Source of the DNA: Rubinisphaera margarita
GTDB lineage: Bacteria > Planctomycetota > Planctomycetia > Planctomycetales > Planctomycetaceae
Assembly: GCF_022267515.1 (NCBI RefSeq)
Contig: NZ_JAKFGB010000009.1
Coordinates: 62,001-126,000, forward strand
Direction: 5' to 3'
Length of the DNA: 64,000 bases
Position numbers and translations under genes: made by a program. Position 1 is the first letter of the stretch; every line of letters begins with the position of its first letter. The notes beneath the pieces were generated by a model. The model had not been told where the DNA came from, made no database searches, and was given only the letters and a program-made list of their open reading frames with translations. Positions 45,148 through 54,418 of this stretch are shown in pieces.

Positions 45148-45642
45148 ATGTTTCGGGAGGCTCGGCGGGGGAAGCGGGGGCGTGGATGTTTGGGCGAGGG
45201 GGAGTTGGCGGCGGTGTCGCAGGTGGGGGTTGATGATCAGCGGGCTTATCTGGAGCTGCTGTTGCGGGGGGCGAGTCCGGCGGCGGCGTGTCAGCAGTTG
45301 CAGCTGGATCTGTTCGTGGTGATGGAGGCGATTGCGGAGGATGAGGAGTTCCGCATCAAGGTGGATGCGGTGTATGACGCGTTGAGTCAGAACGTGGCGG
45401 CGCGGTTGTATCAGGAGGCGATGAAGGGGAGCGTTTCGGCGATGACGCAGTGGTTGAAGCAGCGGCCGCCGCCGGAGTGGATGGCGTTGCGGGTGGAGGG
45501 TTCGGAAGGTTCTGGATGGGATGCGTTGTCGGATGAAGAGTTGCTCGCGCGGGCGCGGATGGAAGGGATTGCGATCCCGGTTGAGCTTGAAGGAAGCGGT
45601 GAGACGTCGGGGGGCGGCGCGGCATCCGCGGCTGTTTCGTGA
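45148..45642 (+). CDS. Terminase small subunit-like protein
   Basis: A 164-residue protein just upstream of the large terminase. It has an HTH-like DNA-recognition part (DQRAYLELLLRGASPAAACQQLQLDLFVVMEAIAEDEEFRIKVDAVYDALSQNVAARLYQEAMKGSVSAMTQWLKQRPPPEW); the 'LSQNVAARLYQEAMKGSVSA...WLKQRPPPEW' part is the typical helical segment of small terminases. The C-terminal tail is Gly/Ala-rich. It should bind the packaging start site and load the large subunit. AGGTGAGGGG precedes the ATG. Confidence 0.8.
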   Translation: MFREARRGKRGRGCLGEGELAAVSQVGVDDQRAYLELLLRGASPAAACQQLQLDLFVVMEAIAEDEEFRIKVDAVYDALSQNVAARLYQEAMKGSVSAMTQWLKQRPPPEWMALRVEGSEGSGWDALSDEELLARARMEGIAIPVELEGSGETSGGGAASAAVS

Positions 45643-47035
45643 GGCGTTGATTGTGGAGGGGGATCCGGGGCGGCGGTTGGGGAGCGTTCTGGAAGACTGG
45701 CAGGAACGCGATTTCGCCGCCCTGGATCCCGGGTGGTTGCGGCTGGCGGGACAGTTGGCGGATGGGGAGCCGGCGGCGGGGGGCTTTCAGCGGGCTTATC
45801 TGGAGCGGCCGCGTGGGCACTCGAAGACGACGGACATGGCGGTTCAACTGGCGTGGATTCTGCAGAACAGTTCGCGGCGGGTGGAGGGGCTGGCGGCGGC
45901 AGCCGATCGGGATCAGGCGGGTTTGCTGCGGGATGCGATGGAGCGGCTGGTGAAGCGGAATGCGGAGCTGTGTCCGGACCTGGTGTTTCGTCAGCATGCG
46001 GTGATTCAGCGGAAGACGGGGAGCAGGCTGTCGGTGATCTCTTCGGATGTGCAGAGCAGTTGGGGGCTGTTGCCGGATTTTGTGATCTGCGATGAGCTGT
46101 CGCACTGGGAGAAGCCGGAGTTGTGGTACTCGCTGATCTCGTCGGCGGCGAAGAAGGCGGACTGCATGCTGCTGGTGCTGACGAATGCGGGCGTAGGTCG
46201 GGGCTGGCAGTGGGATGTGCGGGAGACGGCGGCTCGGAGTCGGCGGTGGTATTTCTCTTCGCTGGATGGATGCCGGGCGCCGTGGATTTCAGAGGAGTGG
46301 CTGGAGGAGCAGCGTCAGTTGTTGCCGGCGGCTGTGTTCGACCGGTTGTGGAATAACCGCTGGCAGTCGAGCGATGGTGGGTTCGTGAGCCTGGAGGAAG
46401 CGGAGCGTTGTCGGGATGTGGAGTTGACTGCTCAGGTTCAAGGGCAGCGCGGGCGGCGATATTTCGCGGCGATTGATTATGCAGAAAAGCATGACTTCAC
46501 AGTGGGCGTGGTGGTTCACTGGGAGGGAGAGGTTCTGGTGGTCGACTGCATGGATGTGGTGCAGCCTCGGTCGGGGCAGCCTGTGCAGGTGAGCTGGGTC
46601 GAGCAGTGGATTGAGCGGATCGCGGAGAGCTTCGGCAATGTTTGCTTCGTGCTGGACGAGTATCAGTTGCTGGCGACGATTCAGAAGTACGACGGACGGG
46701 TGGAGCTGGAGCGGTTCGCTTTCGCGGGTGGGAAGGGGAATCATTCGCTGGCGGTGTGTCTCCGGCAGTTGATTGTGCAGCAGCGAGTGCGGTGGTTTCC
46801 GGGGTGTGGAGCGGTGGAGAGTTCGTGGGGGCGTGATGACCTGGAGACGGAGCTGGCGTCGGTGGTGGTGAAGGAGAACAGCCAGGGGCGCTGGAGGATT
46901 GATCATGTGCAGGATGGCGTGCATCACGATGACCGGGTGTTTGCACTGGGGGCGGCGGCGCTGCGGGCCAGTGAGGAGTTGGGTGGTGGGGACTGGATGG
47001 AGGTGTCGCCGCCGGGGGGTGGGTTTGGTTGGTAG
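45599..47035 (+). CDS. Terminase large subunit
   Basis: About 478 residues. Motor ATPase: Walker A variant ERPRGHSKTTDMA (about residues 70-82) and Walker B FVICDELSHWEKP. The C-terminal RNase H-like nuclease shows YFAAIDYAEKHDFTVGVV (first acidic residue), CFVLDEYQL and VHHDDRVFALGAA, where the late HDD pair is typical. It packages DNA into the head with the small subunit. The frame is open upstream to 45521 but there it overlaps the small subunit; the GTG at 45599 has AAGGA upstream and gives a credible start. It follows the small-subunit gene with a 44-base overlap. Confidence 0.9.
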   Translation: MRRRGAARHPRLFREALIVEGDPGRRLGSVLEDWQERDFAALDPGWLRLAGQLADGEPAAGGFQRAYLERPRGHSKTTDMAVQLAWILQNSSRRVEGLAAAADRDQAGLLRDAMERLVKRNAELCPDLVFRQHAVIQRKTGSRLSVISSDVQSSWGLLPDFVICDELSHWEKPELWYSLISSAAKKADCMLLVLTNAGVGRGWQWDVRETAARSRRWYFSSLDGCRAPWISEEWLEEQRQLLPAAVFDRLWNNRWQSSDGGFVSLEEAERCRDVELTAQVQGQRGRRYFAAIDYAEKHDFTVGVVVHWEGEVLVVDCMDVVQPRSGQPVQVSWVEQWIERIAESFGNVCFVLDEYQLLATIQKYDGRVELERFAFAGGKGNHSLAVCLRQLIVQQRVRWFPGCGAVESSWGRDDLETELASVVVKENSQGRWRIDHVQDGVHHDDRVFALGAAALRASEELGGGDWMEVSPPGGGFGW

Positions 47036-47117
47036 GTTGTTGGGGGTGGAGAAGGGCATTGCCGGGTGTAAGCAGCTCTCATGGGATGGTGTCTTCACTT
47101 GGGGCACGTCGTTTGAC

Positions 47118-47150
47118 GCACAGACAGGAATGTCTGTGCCACCCTGCCGG
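47118..47150. repeat. Palindromic element B, copy 2
   Basis: CACAGACA-GGAA-TGTCTGTG followed by CCACCCTG. It lies in the 197-base gap between the large terminase and portal genes. Confidence 0.75.
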
Positions 47151-47232
47151 AGGTGGCTACTTGAGTTGACTGTCACGAAAAACTGCGCAACGAAGTTGGG
47201 GTGGGTGTCGGGGTTGTTAGTGAGGGGGTTGG

Positions 47233-48660
47233 ATGTTCGAGTATTTGCGGGACAAGGTGGCGACGGCTCGTTTGCGGGCGCGGTATGAGCGTCGGGTGCA
47301 GGAGCGGTTGATGGATCTGGTTGAGGAGGGGACGCAGCGGCCGGTTTCGGAGGATGCGGGGGACTGGCTGCTGGTGGGCGAGAAGTCGGGACGCTTGGGG
47401 GAATCGGAGCGGCGGGAGCTGCGGGATCAGGCACGGGAGCTGGTGCGGGACAATCCTCACGCCCGGAACATTCTGCGATTGCTGGAAGCGTATGTGGTTG
47501 GGGACGGGCTCAAGCTGACGGTGGCGGCGAAGCGGACGTCCGACGAACAGATCGAAGACCGATGGCTGACGGTGCTGGCGGAGTTGTGGGAGGAGTTTCT
47601 GACGAAGAATGCGTCTCACTTCTCGTATCGGGAGTACGCCCGGCGGGTGTGGCGGGACGGGGAGTGCTTTCTGCGATTCTTTGATGATGGAGAGTGGCCG
47701 CCGTCGGTGCGGTTTGTTGATCCGGAGCGGATTGGGGCAGGGCCTGATGATCCGCATTCGCAGGGGGTGATTACGGATGAGCGGGATGTGGAGCGTGTCC
47801 GGTGCTACGTGCAGCTGGATCGCGACAATCGCGATGTGCAGGAGATGATTCCGGCGGATGAGGTGGTGCATACGCGGTATGGCGTGGATACGAATGAGAA
47901 GCGGGGTGTGAGCTTTTTTGCTTCGATCGTGCAGCCTCTGGAGAGGTTTGATCAGTGGTCGCAGACGGAGTTGCTGGCCAGGAAGCTGCAGTCGTCGATT
48001 GTGTTGTGGCGGAAGGTTCAGGGCGGAGCGGGGAATGCGGCGGCGATGGCGGATCGGGCGCGGAGTGGGGCGTCTTCGGAGCTGGATGGTGATCTGCGAA
48101 ATGAGCGGGTGTTGCCGGGGACGATTCTGACGACTTCGGCGGGGACCGACATTCAGTTTCTGCAGCCTGATACGAACTTTGGCGATGCGGTGCCGCTGGG
48201 GCGGATGATGCTGCTGTGCGTGGCGGCTGGGGCTGGGATTCCGGAGTTCATGCTGACGGCGGATGCTTCGAATGGGAATTATGCGTCGACGCTGGTGGCT
48301 GAGGGGCCGGCGGTGAAGCTGTTTCGGAGTGAGCAGGAGTTCTTCACGGCTGCGTTTGGCCGGCTGTGGCGGAAGGTGATGGAGTCGGCGATTGCGGCGG
48401 GGCTGATTCCGGCGGAGGTGCTGGGTCAGGTGGAGTTGCGGTGGGCGTATCCGGAGCTGGTGAGTCGGGATCGGCCTCGGGAGCGGGAGGCGGATGTGCG
48501 GCTGGTGGAAGCGGGCGTGCTGAGCCGAGCCGAGGTGCAGCGGCGGGAGAAGCTGGATCCTCAACAGGTGGCGGAGGAGTTGACGCGGGAGCAGCCGTTG
48601 CGGGTTCAGTTGGCGGGGCAGAAGACAGACGGGAGCGGGACAGATGAAGTGGATGCGTAG
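47233..48660 (+). CDS. Portal protein (lambda-type)
   Basis: A 475-residue protein matching the lambda-family portals: RELRDQARELVRDNPHARNILRLLEAYVVGDGLKL at the start, then FSYREYARRVWRDGECFLRFF, VRFVDPERIG, IPADEVVHTRYGVDTNEKRGVSFFASIVQPLERFDQW, LLCVAAGAGIPEFMLTADASNGNYAS, and a C-terminal clip/crown with WAYPELVSRDRPREREADVRLVEAGVLSRAEVQRR. It forms the dodecameric ring through which DNA enters the head and to which the tail attaches. It overlaps the protease gene by 17 bases. Confidence 0.92.
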   Translation: MFEYLRDKVATARLRARYERRVQERLMDLVEEGTQRPVSEDAGDWLLVGEKSGRLGESERRELRDQARELVRDNPHARNILRLLEAYVVGDGLKLTVAAKRTSDEQIEDRWLTVLAELWEEFLTKNASHFSYREYARRVWRDGECFLRFFDDGEWPPSVRFVDPERIGAGPDDPHSQGVITDERDVERVRCYVQLDRDNRDVQEMIPADEVVHTRYGVDTNEKRGVSFFASIVQPLERFDQWSQTELLARKLQSSIVLWRKVQGGAGNAAAMADRARSGASSELDGDLRNERVLPGTILTTSAGTDIQFLQPDTNFGDAVPLGRMMLLCVAAGAGIPEFMLTADASNGNYASTLVAEGPAVKLFRSEQEFFTAAFGRLWRKVMESAIAAGLIPAEVLGQVELRWAYPELVSRDRPREREADVRLVEAGVLSRAEVQRREKLDPQQVAEELTREQPLRVQLAGQKTDGSGTDEVDA

Positions 48661-49711
48661 CGGGAAGAGTTCGAAGCGGGAACGGCTGGTGGAGTCTTTG
48701 CCGGAATGGTGTGTGACGTCGGAGCAGGTGGACGCCGAGGAGTTGTGCGTTGCGGATGTGGTGCTGGCCGGGCCGGAGTCGCGGAATGGGTATCGGTATT
48801 CGGAGCGGGCGCTGCGGGAGGCGGTGCCGCTCTATGAGGGGCGGCCGGTGTTCCTGGATCATGCGGTGAATGCGAATCGTCCTTATGAGCGGAGCACACG
48901 GGATCTGGTGGGCTCGGTGCAGAACGCGCGGTTTGCCGAGGGAAAGATTCGGAGTGAAATTCGGGTGCTGGATACGGAGTCGGGGCGGATGTTTCTGGCT
49001 CTGGCGGCTTCGGAGACGGCGAACGTGGGGATGAGTCATGTGGTGATTGCGTCGCGGAATAAGGACAAGACGGTGGTTGAGCGAATTGATGAGGTGATCA
49101 GTGTGGATGCGGTGGCGTTTCCGGCGACGACGCGGACATTGCGTGAGCAGCACCGGGAGGAATCGGTGATGGCCCCTGGTTCGTATGAAGCGGTGCAGAC
49201 GGGAATCGATGAGGTTCTGGCCGCAGAGGGATCGGAGCGGGTCGCGGTTTGGGACGGTTATGTTGCGATTCGGTCTGAAGATGTCGCGGAGGGGATGTAT
49301 GCGATCTGTGAGTGGTGGGAAGCCGAGGATGGATCGTTTGAGGTTTCGGAAGTGGTGCTTGAGATCGGTGAGGATGAGCTGACGAGTGGGGAGTGGTGGT
49401 CGCGGCTGGATGGTGAGGGGGAGGTCGAAGAGGAGCAGATCCGACGGAGTGGGAGTGCTCGGAGACGCTTGCGTGGTCGGCGATCGGCGACGGGCGTTGG
49501 CCCGATGCTGGAACGAATGCGATTGCCGGCGGGGGTGGTGACGGAGGAGTTTCGTCGGTGCCTGGGAGCGGTGCGGGATCCGCGGGTTCGTGAGCAGCTG
49601 ATTTCGGAGCGGAAGCGGTTCGTTTCACTGGGGCCGGTGAGTTGTGGGCGCGGGAGTGGAGGTGGAGTGAGTGTGGATCGGGAGTTTGTGCGGGTGGTTC
49701 GGGGAGGGTGA
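48644..49711 (+). CDS. Prohead maturation protease with a C-terminal extension
   Basis: A 355-residue protein. The N-terminal ~175 residues fit a phage head maturation protease: LCVADVVLAGPESRNGYRYSERALREAVPLYEGRPVFLDH, GSVQNARFAEGKIRSEIRVLD, then VGMSHVVIASRNKDKTVVERIDEVISVDAVAFPATTRTL, with the catalytic His (FLDH) and the Ser (GMSH) of the S78/U35-type fold. The remaining ~180 residues are an acidic then basic tail of unknown role. An in-frame ATG at 49169 with a strong GGGAGG site 8 bases upstream could separately produce the tail; in lambda, the scaffold Nu3 is made this way from inside gene C. Confidence 0.8.
   Translation: MKWMRSGKSSKRERLVESLPEWCVTSEQVDAEELCVADVVLAGPESRNGYRYSERALREAVPLYEGRPVFLDHAVNANRPYERSTRDLVGSVQNARFAEGKIRSEIRVLDTESGRMFLALAASETANVGMSHVVIASRNKDKTVVERIDEVISVDAVAFPATTRTLREQHREESVMAPGSYEAVQTGIDEVLAAEGSERVAVWDGYVAIRSEDVAEGMYAICEWWEAEDGSFEVSEVVLEIGEDELTSGEWWSRLDGEGEVEEEQIRRSGSARRRLRGRRSATGVGPMLERMRLPAGVVTEEFRRCLGAVRDPRVREQLISERKRFVSLGPVSCGRGSGGGVSVDREFVRVVRGG
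49169..49711 (+). other. Possible nested in-frame gene inside the protease gene (scaffold-like candidate), 180 aa
   Basis: An ATG at 49169 lies in the same frame as the protease, with GGGAGG at 49155-49160, eight bases upstream. The product would start MAPGSYEAVQTGIDEVL and equal the protease's C-terminal tail. It is not a clear coiled coil, so identity as a scaffold rests only on the analogy with lambda gene C/Nu3. Confidence 0.4.
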
Positions 49712-49716
49712 TGGCG

Positions 49717-50095
49717 CACTGCTGGGCTAGCCAGCAGTGGCACCCCGGGTCGGTGGTGGCTTTGTGGACGCTGAAGACAAGCCACTTGTGGCGTTGCCAC
49801 CCAGAGATGAATCTCTGGGCCATCCCTGGTGGAGAGAGGTCTTCGGAGTGGAGATGAATTCGGGGAGTCGAGTTCGTACAGGCAGGAACCAGTCGATGAG
49901 AGTTCTGGCGAAGTGGCAGGCGACGTCTAATGACGAGATGGGTGGTCATCTGAAAAGGAATGGAAAGCTGTAAGTTGAGGCACGCGGCAGGTGCATTCTC
50001 CTACGGCTTCGCCGCCCTGACAGCACAGCTGTCAGGGCCACCCTTACGGTCGCTGTGCTGAAATTGAGTTTGTTGAGGAATGTCTGTGCCACTTC
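49717..50095. repeat. Run of palindromic elements: A copy 5, F, C copy 3, partial B
   Basis: Element A lies at 49717-49746 (CACTGCTGG-GCTAG-CCAGCAGTG-GCACCCC), element F at 49798-49827 (CACCCAGAGATGAATCTCTG then GGCCATCCC), element C at 49993-50043, and a partial element B at 50077-50095. They account for most of this 459-base gap. I find no gene in the rest. Confidence 0.75.
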
Positions 50096-50170
50096 AGGTG
50101 GTGAGTGTCGGAGATTGGGATTAGATAGCGAGCGGAAGCGTTCGTTCTGCAGGTTCTAGGAGGAGTGGTG

Positions 50171-50647
50171 ATGGGGAATCGGTTGCGGTTTCGGTCGGGT
50201 CAGGTGCAGTTGGTGAAGGTGCCGGTGGATTCGGCTTCAGTGATTGAGGCGGGGGATCTGGTGTTCCTCGACAGTGGTGAGGTGAAGGCGGCGGCGGATT
50301 TTGCGTGGGACACGGATCTGGCGACGACGCAGGGGGCGTTTGCGGACGTATTCCTGGGGGTGGCTCATCAGGCCTCGGAGGCGGGCGAGGCGGAGCCGGT
50401 TTCGGTCGATGTGAGTCCGTTCTCGGTCTATGAGTTCGATGTGCAGAGTGCTTCGTACGGATTCGGGGATGTGCTGGGGCCGGACGAGCTGTCGTCGGCG
50501 TTGATGAATCAGCAGCTGGAAGGTGTGGGTTCGGCGGCGAATGGGATTGCCCGGGCGATGGAGACGCGATCGGGGGGATCGTTGCGGGTGAGTTTTGCAT
50601 CTGCGTTTCATGCGGGTTCGGCGAATGCGGCGGCGGTGGTGGGGTAG
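50171..50647 (+). CDS. Head decoration / capsid cement-like protein
   Basis: A 158-residue protein just before the major capsid gene, a position normally occupied by capsid decoration proteins. It starts MGNRLRFRSGQVQLVKVPVDSASVIEAGDLVFLDSGEVKAA; the pattern 'g..v.....s...ieaGdlV.ld.g' is a small SH3-like or DUF2190-type beta barrel. The C-terminal part (GGSLRVSFASAFHAGSANAAAVVG) is beta and Ala-rich. AGGAGG precedes the ATG at 50171 by eight bases. A TAGGCG-type repeat follows the stop. Confidence 0.65.
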   Translation: MGNRLRFRSGQVQLVKVPVDSASVIEAGDLVFLDSGEVKAAADFAWDTDLATTQGAFADVFLGVAHQASEAGEAEPVSVDVSPFSVYEFDVQSASYGFGDVLGPDELSSALMNQQLEGVGSAANGIARAMETRSGGSLRVSFASAFHAGSANAAAVVG

Positions 50648-50690
50648 GAGTTAGGCGCTGGGCGCTGGGCGGTAGGTGCTAGGGTTTAGG
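50645..50690. repeat. TAGGCGCTGGGCG-type repeat after the decoration gene
   Basis: Units such as TTAGGCGCTGGGCGCTGGGC and GGTAGGTGCTAGGGTTTAGG begin at the TAG stop codon of the decoration gene. They are like the copies at 45046, 55402 and 56734. Confidence 0.8.
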
Positions 50691-50763
50691 GGTGGGGCCG
50701 GTGGTGGTTGCTCTCTGGGAATAGTGATTGCGATTGTTGCGATTTGATAGAAGGTGATTGTTG

Positions 50764-51960
<1,197 letters not shown>

Positions 51961-51995
51961 TTGTCGGGCGGGTGTGACGATCCGGTGAGGTGATT

Positions 51996-52200
51996 GCATG
52001 CCCACGCGAGCGTGGGCATGGCACCCTGCTTTGGGTGTGATCATGAGAGGCACTGGCGGGACGCCAGTGGCACACGGTTGAGCCTGGAGTTCTGTGAAGG
52101 CATGCCCACGCGAGTGTGGGCATGCACGTTGAGTGTGAATAGCCGAGGCCATGCTTTGGGTGTGATCATGAGCGGCACTGGCGAGACGTCAGTGGCACCC
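51996..52200. repeat. Elements D and E with a duplicated 46-base unit
   Basis: Element D copies (GCATGCCCACGCGAGCGTGG then GCAT) are at 51996-52028 and 52101-52124. Element E copies (GGCACTGGCG...CGCCAGTGGCAC type) are at 52049-52073 and 52174-52200. The unit GCTTTGGGTGTGATCATGAG plus element E occurs twice (about 52028-52073 and 52152-52200). No gene is visible in this 287-base gap. Confidence 0.8.
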
Positions 52201-52247
52201 TGCCGCGATTGAATTGATGCGGGCATGTTAGATATGGGAATGAGGGC

Positions 52248-52754
52248 ATGAAGTACTGCGGGAAGGTGGTGAGTGGGGATTACAGCCGGGTGGTGGCGAT
52301 GGGGCGGCCGGATGGTTCGAGCTGGGAGGTTTGTGTTCGTCCGTTGCGGTTGAGTTTTCATCGGGTGTTGCGGGAACGAGGAGTGATGATGCCGCAGCCG
52401 CCGACTCGGGTCTCGCGGGATTCGCAGGGGCGGGTGATTCGGGATGCGGATGGCGTGGCGGTTCTGCAGCGCGATGAGAGTGACGCCGGCTACCTGGCGG
52501 CGGTGGAGAAGTACCATCAGCGGGTGGCGACGCTGATTGTGTGGGAATCGCTGCGGGAGGATTCGCGGTTTGAGTTTGAGGTGAAGGAGCCGGCGGAGGG
52601 CGGGGACTGGGGTGCGTTCGCGGATGCTTTGTATGTCGAGTTGGAAGAAGCCGGCTGGACGGCGGGGGACGTGATCTGGTTCTGTGAGCAGGTGGCGGAG
52701 TTGAGTCAGTTGAGTGCGGGGCATGTGCGGGAGGCCCGCGCGGATTTTTTCTGA
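52248..52754 (+). CDS. Tail assembly chaperone, zero-frame (G-like) product
   Basis: A 168-residue protein of G-like form: SWEVCVRPLRLSFHRVLRERGVMMPQPPTR, DAGYLAAVEKYHQRVATLIVWESL, FADALYVELEEAGWTAGDVIWFCEQVAELSQLS and a final ARADFF. Such proteins bind the tape measure protein and are made in two forms, the longer one by -1 frameshift. The last codons GAT TTT TTC TGA contain T TTT TTC, phased for -1 slippage directly before the stop. Oddly, the gene sits before the head-tail connector and tail tube genes, whereas the usual place is between the tail tube and tape measure. GAATGAGGGC precedes the ATG. Confidence 0.78.
   Translation: MKYCGKVVSGDYSRVVAMGRPDGSSWEVCVRPLRLSFHRVLRERGVMMPQPPTRVSRDSQGRVIRDADGVAVLQRDESDAGYLAAVEKYHQRVATLIVWESLREDSRFEFEVKEPAEGGDWGAFADALYVELEEAGWTAGDVIWFCEQVAELSQLSAGHVREARADFF
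52745..52751 (+). other. Predicted -1 ribosomal frameshift site T TTT TTC
   Basis: The zero-frame codons TTT TTC TGA follow a T, matching X XXY YYZ. After slipping, the ribosome reads CTG AGT GGC ... in an open frame that ends at 52942. Tail assembly chaperones of most long-tailed phages use such a site. Confidence 0.7.
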
Positions 52755-52942
52755 GTGGCGAGGCGGAGGCTTCGCTGCATTCGCCTCGCGGAGTGGTCTA
52801 TCTGGAGTTGCGTGTGTGCGAACGGCTGGGGATGCGGAGGCCTGAGTTCCGGAGGATGCGGTACGAAGAGCAGGTTTCGTTGCTGGCCTATGAGCGGTTG
52901 CGGCAGGAGGAAGAGGCGGCGATTCGTGGGGCGACTTCTTGA
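52751..52942 (+). CDS. Tail assembly chaperone frameshift extension (GT-like), 63 aa
   Basis: In the -1 frame the sequence continues LSGEAEASLHSPRGVVYLEL, then RVCERLGMRRPEFRRM, RYEEQVSLLAYERLRQ and EEEAAIRGATS, which reads as real protein. The part 'CERLG.r..E.r.m.yeEq.sLlaYe.lRqeEE' matches the T domain of GT-like tail chaperones, which often contains such a helical 'YeR.Re.EE' ending. No start codon with a ribosome site lies at its beginning. The fused product would be 231 residues. Confidence 0.7.
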   Translation: MSGEAEASLHSPRGVVYLELRVCERLGMRRPEFRRMRYEEQVSLLAYERLRQEEEAAIRGATS

Positions 52943-52954
52943 GAGGGGGGCGGG

Positions 52955-53257
52955 GTGAGTGACCTGGAGAGTCTGGCGGGTGTGGCTGGCAGTGAACTGA
53001 GTACGGAGCAGATCCATGCGATTCTGAACCAGATTGATCTGGATGTGTTGAATCTGGTGCGGGATGGGAAGCTGTCGGCGTTGAAGTATGCGGTGGGGAC
53101 TGATCCGAGAGCGAGTGTCGATCGGAAGGCGAACCTGGAAGCGTTGCTGAAGGCTCGGAAGCAGTATGAAGAACTGCTGCGGGAGCGGCTGAAGCGTGAG
53201 GGGGATGCGGAACCAGGTTGGGAGGTTTCGCAGGCGGAGGTGTGGGATCGGTCGTGA
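52955..53257 (+). CDS. Hypothetical structural-region protein, 100 aa
   Basis: A 100-residue helical protein (MSDLESLAGVAGSELSTEQIHAILNQIDLDVLNLVRDGKLSALKYAV, KANLEALLKARKQYEELLRERLKREGD). It starts with GTG 52955 preceded by GAGGGGGGCGGG. In this position (after the capsid and chaperone genes, before the connectors) it could be a head-completion or scaffolding helper, but I do not recognise the family. Confidence 0.6.
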   Translation: MSDLESLAGVAGSELSTEQIHAILNQIDLDVLNLVRDGKLSALKYAVGTDPRASVDRKANLEALLKARKQYEELLRERLKREGDAEPGWEVSQAEVWDRS

Positions 53258-53313
53258 TGGAAACGCACCGGCAGAGCCAGTGGCAGACGGCGACTCAGTA
53301 GGGAGGTGCGGGG

Positions 53314-53670
53314 ATGTTGGCGGGATTGATTGAAGCGGATCTGGGAGTGGCGTTCGCAGATTTGGGGGATGAGATGGTTTATCGGATCGTGTCTACGGAA
53401 GTGGATGTGGAAGCAGGGACGGTGACGGAGTCGTGGGACGACCGGGATGTGGTCGGCCTGGTGGGGACGGTTCGTGACGAAGGGATTGAGAAGGCAGCCG
53501 AGCAGACGCGGGGGGCGAAGTTGCAGGTGCTGGTACGGAGCGAGGAGTTGCCGGAGGACTGTCCGGCGTTGACGGACCGGGTGATTGTGCGTGGCGAAGA
53601 GTATGCGATCGAGGAGTTCCGCTACATGAGTGAGGGGGGATTGTTCGACCTGGCCGTGCGGCGTCGGTGA
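53314..53670 (+). CDS. Head-tail connector-like protein, 118 aa
   Basis: A 118-residue beta-rich protein (DEMVYRIVSTEVDVEAGTVTESWDDRDVVGLVGTV, then AAEQTRGAKLQVLVRSEELPEDCPALTDRVIVRGEEYAIEEFRY). The size, fold pattern and position after the capsid and before the gp10-like gene resemble head-tail joining proteins of the lambda FII or HK97 gp9 groups. GTAGGGAGGTGCGGGG precedes the ATG. Confidence 0.6.
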   Translation: MLAGLIEADLGVAFADLGDEMVYRIVSTEVDVEAGTVTESWDDRDVVGLVGTVRDEGIEKAAEQTRGAKLQVLVRSEELPEDCPALTDRVIVRGEEYAIEEFRYMSEGGLFDLAVRRR

Positions 53671-53728
53671 ATCGACGGCGCTGGGCGGAGCGAATGGCAC
53701 AGTCGGTGGAGTTGGGGAGTCGTGAAGT

Positions 53729-54154
53729 ATGCAGATCTCGGTGGAGTCGGATGTCGGCGAGCTGTTGACGAGGTGGGGGGCGGGGCGTTCGCGGATTGGA
53801 CGAGAGCGGACGGAGAGCCTCCGGGACGCGGGGCGGAATGTGCTTTCGCGGGTCATTGCTGATCATCCGGTTGATACGGGGCGTTCGCGAGCGGGCTGGG
53901 AGGCGGCTGAGCAGATGCTGGGGTCTGGCGGAGCTGGCCAGGGCGAAGGGATGGCGTCGGCTTATGACGAAGGGGAGCGGAGTCGACTCGAGGCGGCGAA
54001 CTTCGTGGAGTATGAAGTCTTCCTGGAGTACGGGGCGCGGGGACGGCCGGGGCGAGCGATGGTGCGTCGGGCGTTGGAGGGATCTCGGTTGGAGGCGGCT
54101 CGGAAGGTGTTGGATGGAGTGGTGCGGGCGATGACTTCGGGCGGCGGGGTCTGA
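53729..54154 (+). CDS. HK97 gp10-like tail component / completion protein
   Basis: A 141-residue protein with the gp10-type pattern: ESLRDAGRNVLSRVIADHPVDTGRSRAGWEAAEQML, then NFVEYEVFLEYGARGRPGRAMVRRALEG. The 'a...vP.dTG.lR.sw' segment and the 'N...YA..vEyG....~~~p.mvr.Al' segment are the conserved halves of this family, which helps close the tail-head interface. It starts 59 bases after the connector gene. Confidence 0.82.
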   Translation: MQISVESDVGELLTRWGAGRSRIGRERTESLRDAGRNVLSRVIADHPVDTGRSRAGWEAAEQMLGSGGAGQGEGMASAYDEGERSRLEAANFVEYEVFLEYGARGRPGRAMVRRALEGSRLEAARKVLDGVVRAMTSGGGV

Positions 54155-54242
54155 ACGGGAGATGAGTCGCTGGTGGGGCTGCGGACAAGGCGGGCGGTCA
54201 ATTGAGTTGGTGGCGTATGTGAGCGACTTCGTGTGACTTCGT

Positions 54243-54373
54243 CACCCAGACGTACGCGTCTGGGCCAGACTGGGGTGGATGCACCATGTGGTGGGATACG
54301 CCTGCGGCTATGTCAGTCTACGGGAGTTGATGTGATTTGAGCATGCCCAGGCGAGCGTGGGCATGACACCCGT
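54243..54373. repeat. Elements F-like and D, copies in the gap after the gp10-like gene
   Basis: CACCCAGACG-TA-CGCGTCTGGGCCAG (54243-54268) is a variant of element F, and GCATGCCCAGGCGAGCGTGG with its tail (54343-54373) is element D. The 264-base gap carries no gene. Confidence 0.65.
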
Positions 54374-54418
54374 TCTGGGAGAGTCGTTTGGGCGGGTGAG
54401 AGCCGGGGCTGTGGGGGG

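Noticed and set aside
49737..49973. A 78-codon plus-strand frame after the protease gene
   Set aside because: It runs through palindromic elements A and F, so its residues are repeat-derived.
51996..52200. CRISPR array in the repeat-rich gap
   Set aside because: The repeats are palindromes of different sequence with irregular spacing and no regular unique spacers; no cas gene is present.
52755..52958. Plus-strand frame of 67 codons (Cys/Arg/Trp-rich) after the chaperone
   Set aside because: It is the wrong frame; the -1 frame of the chaperone encodes the coherent, helical continuation.
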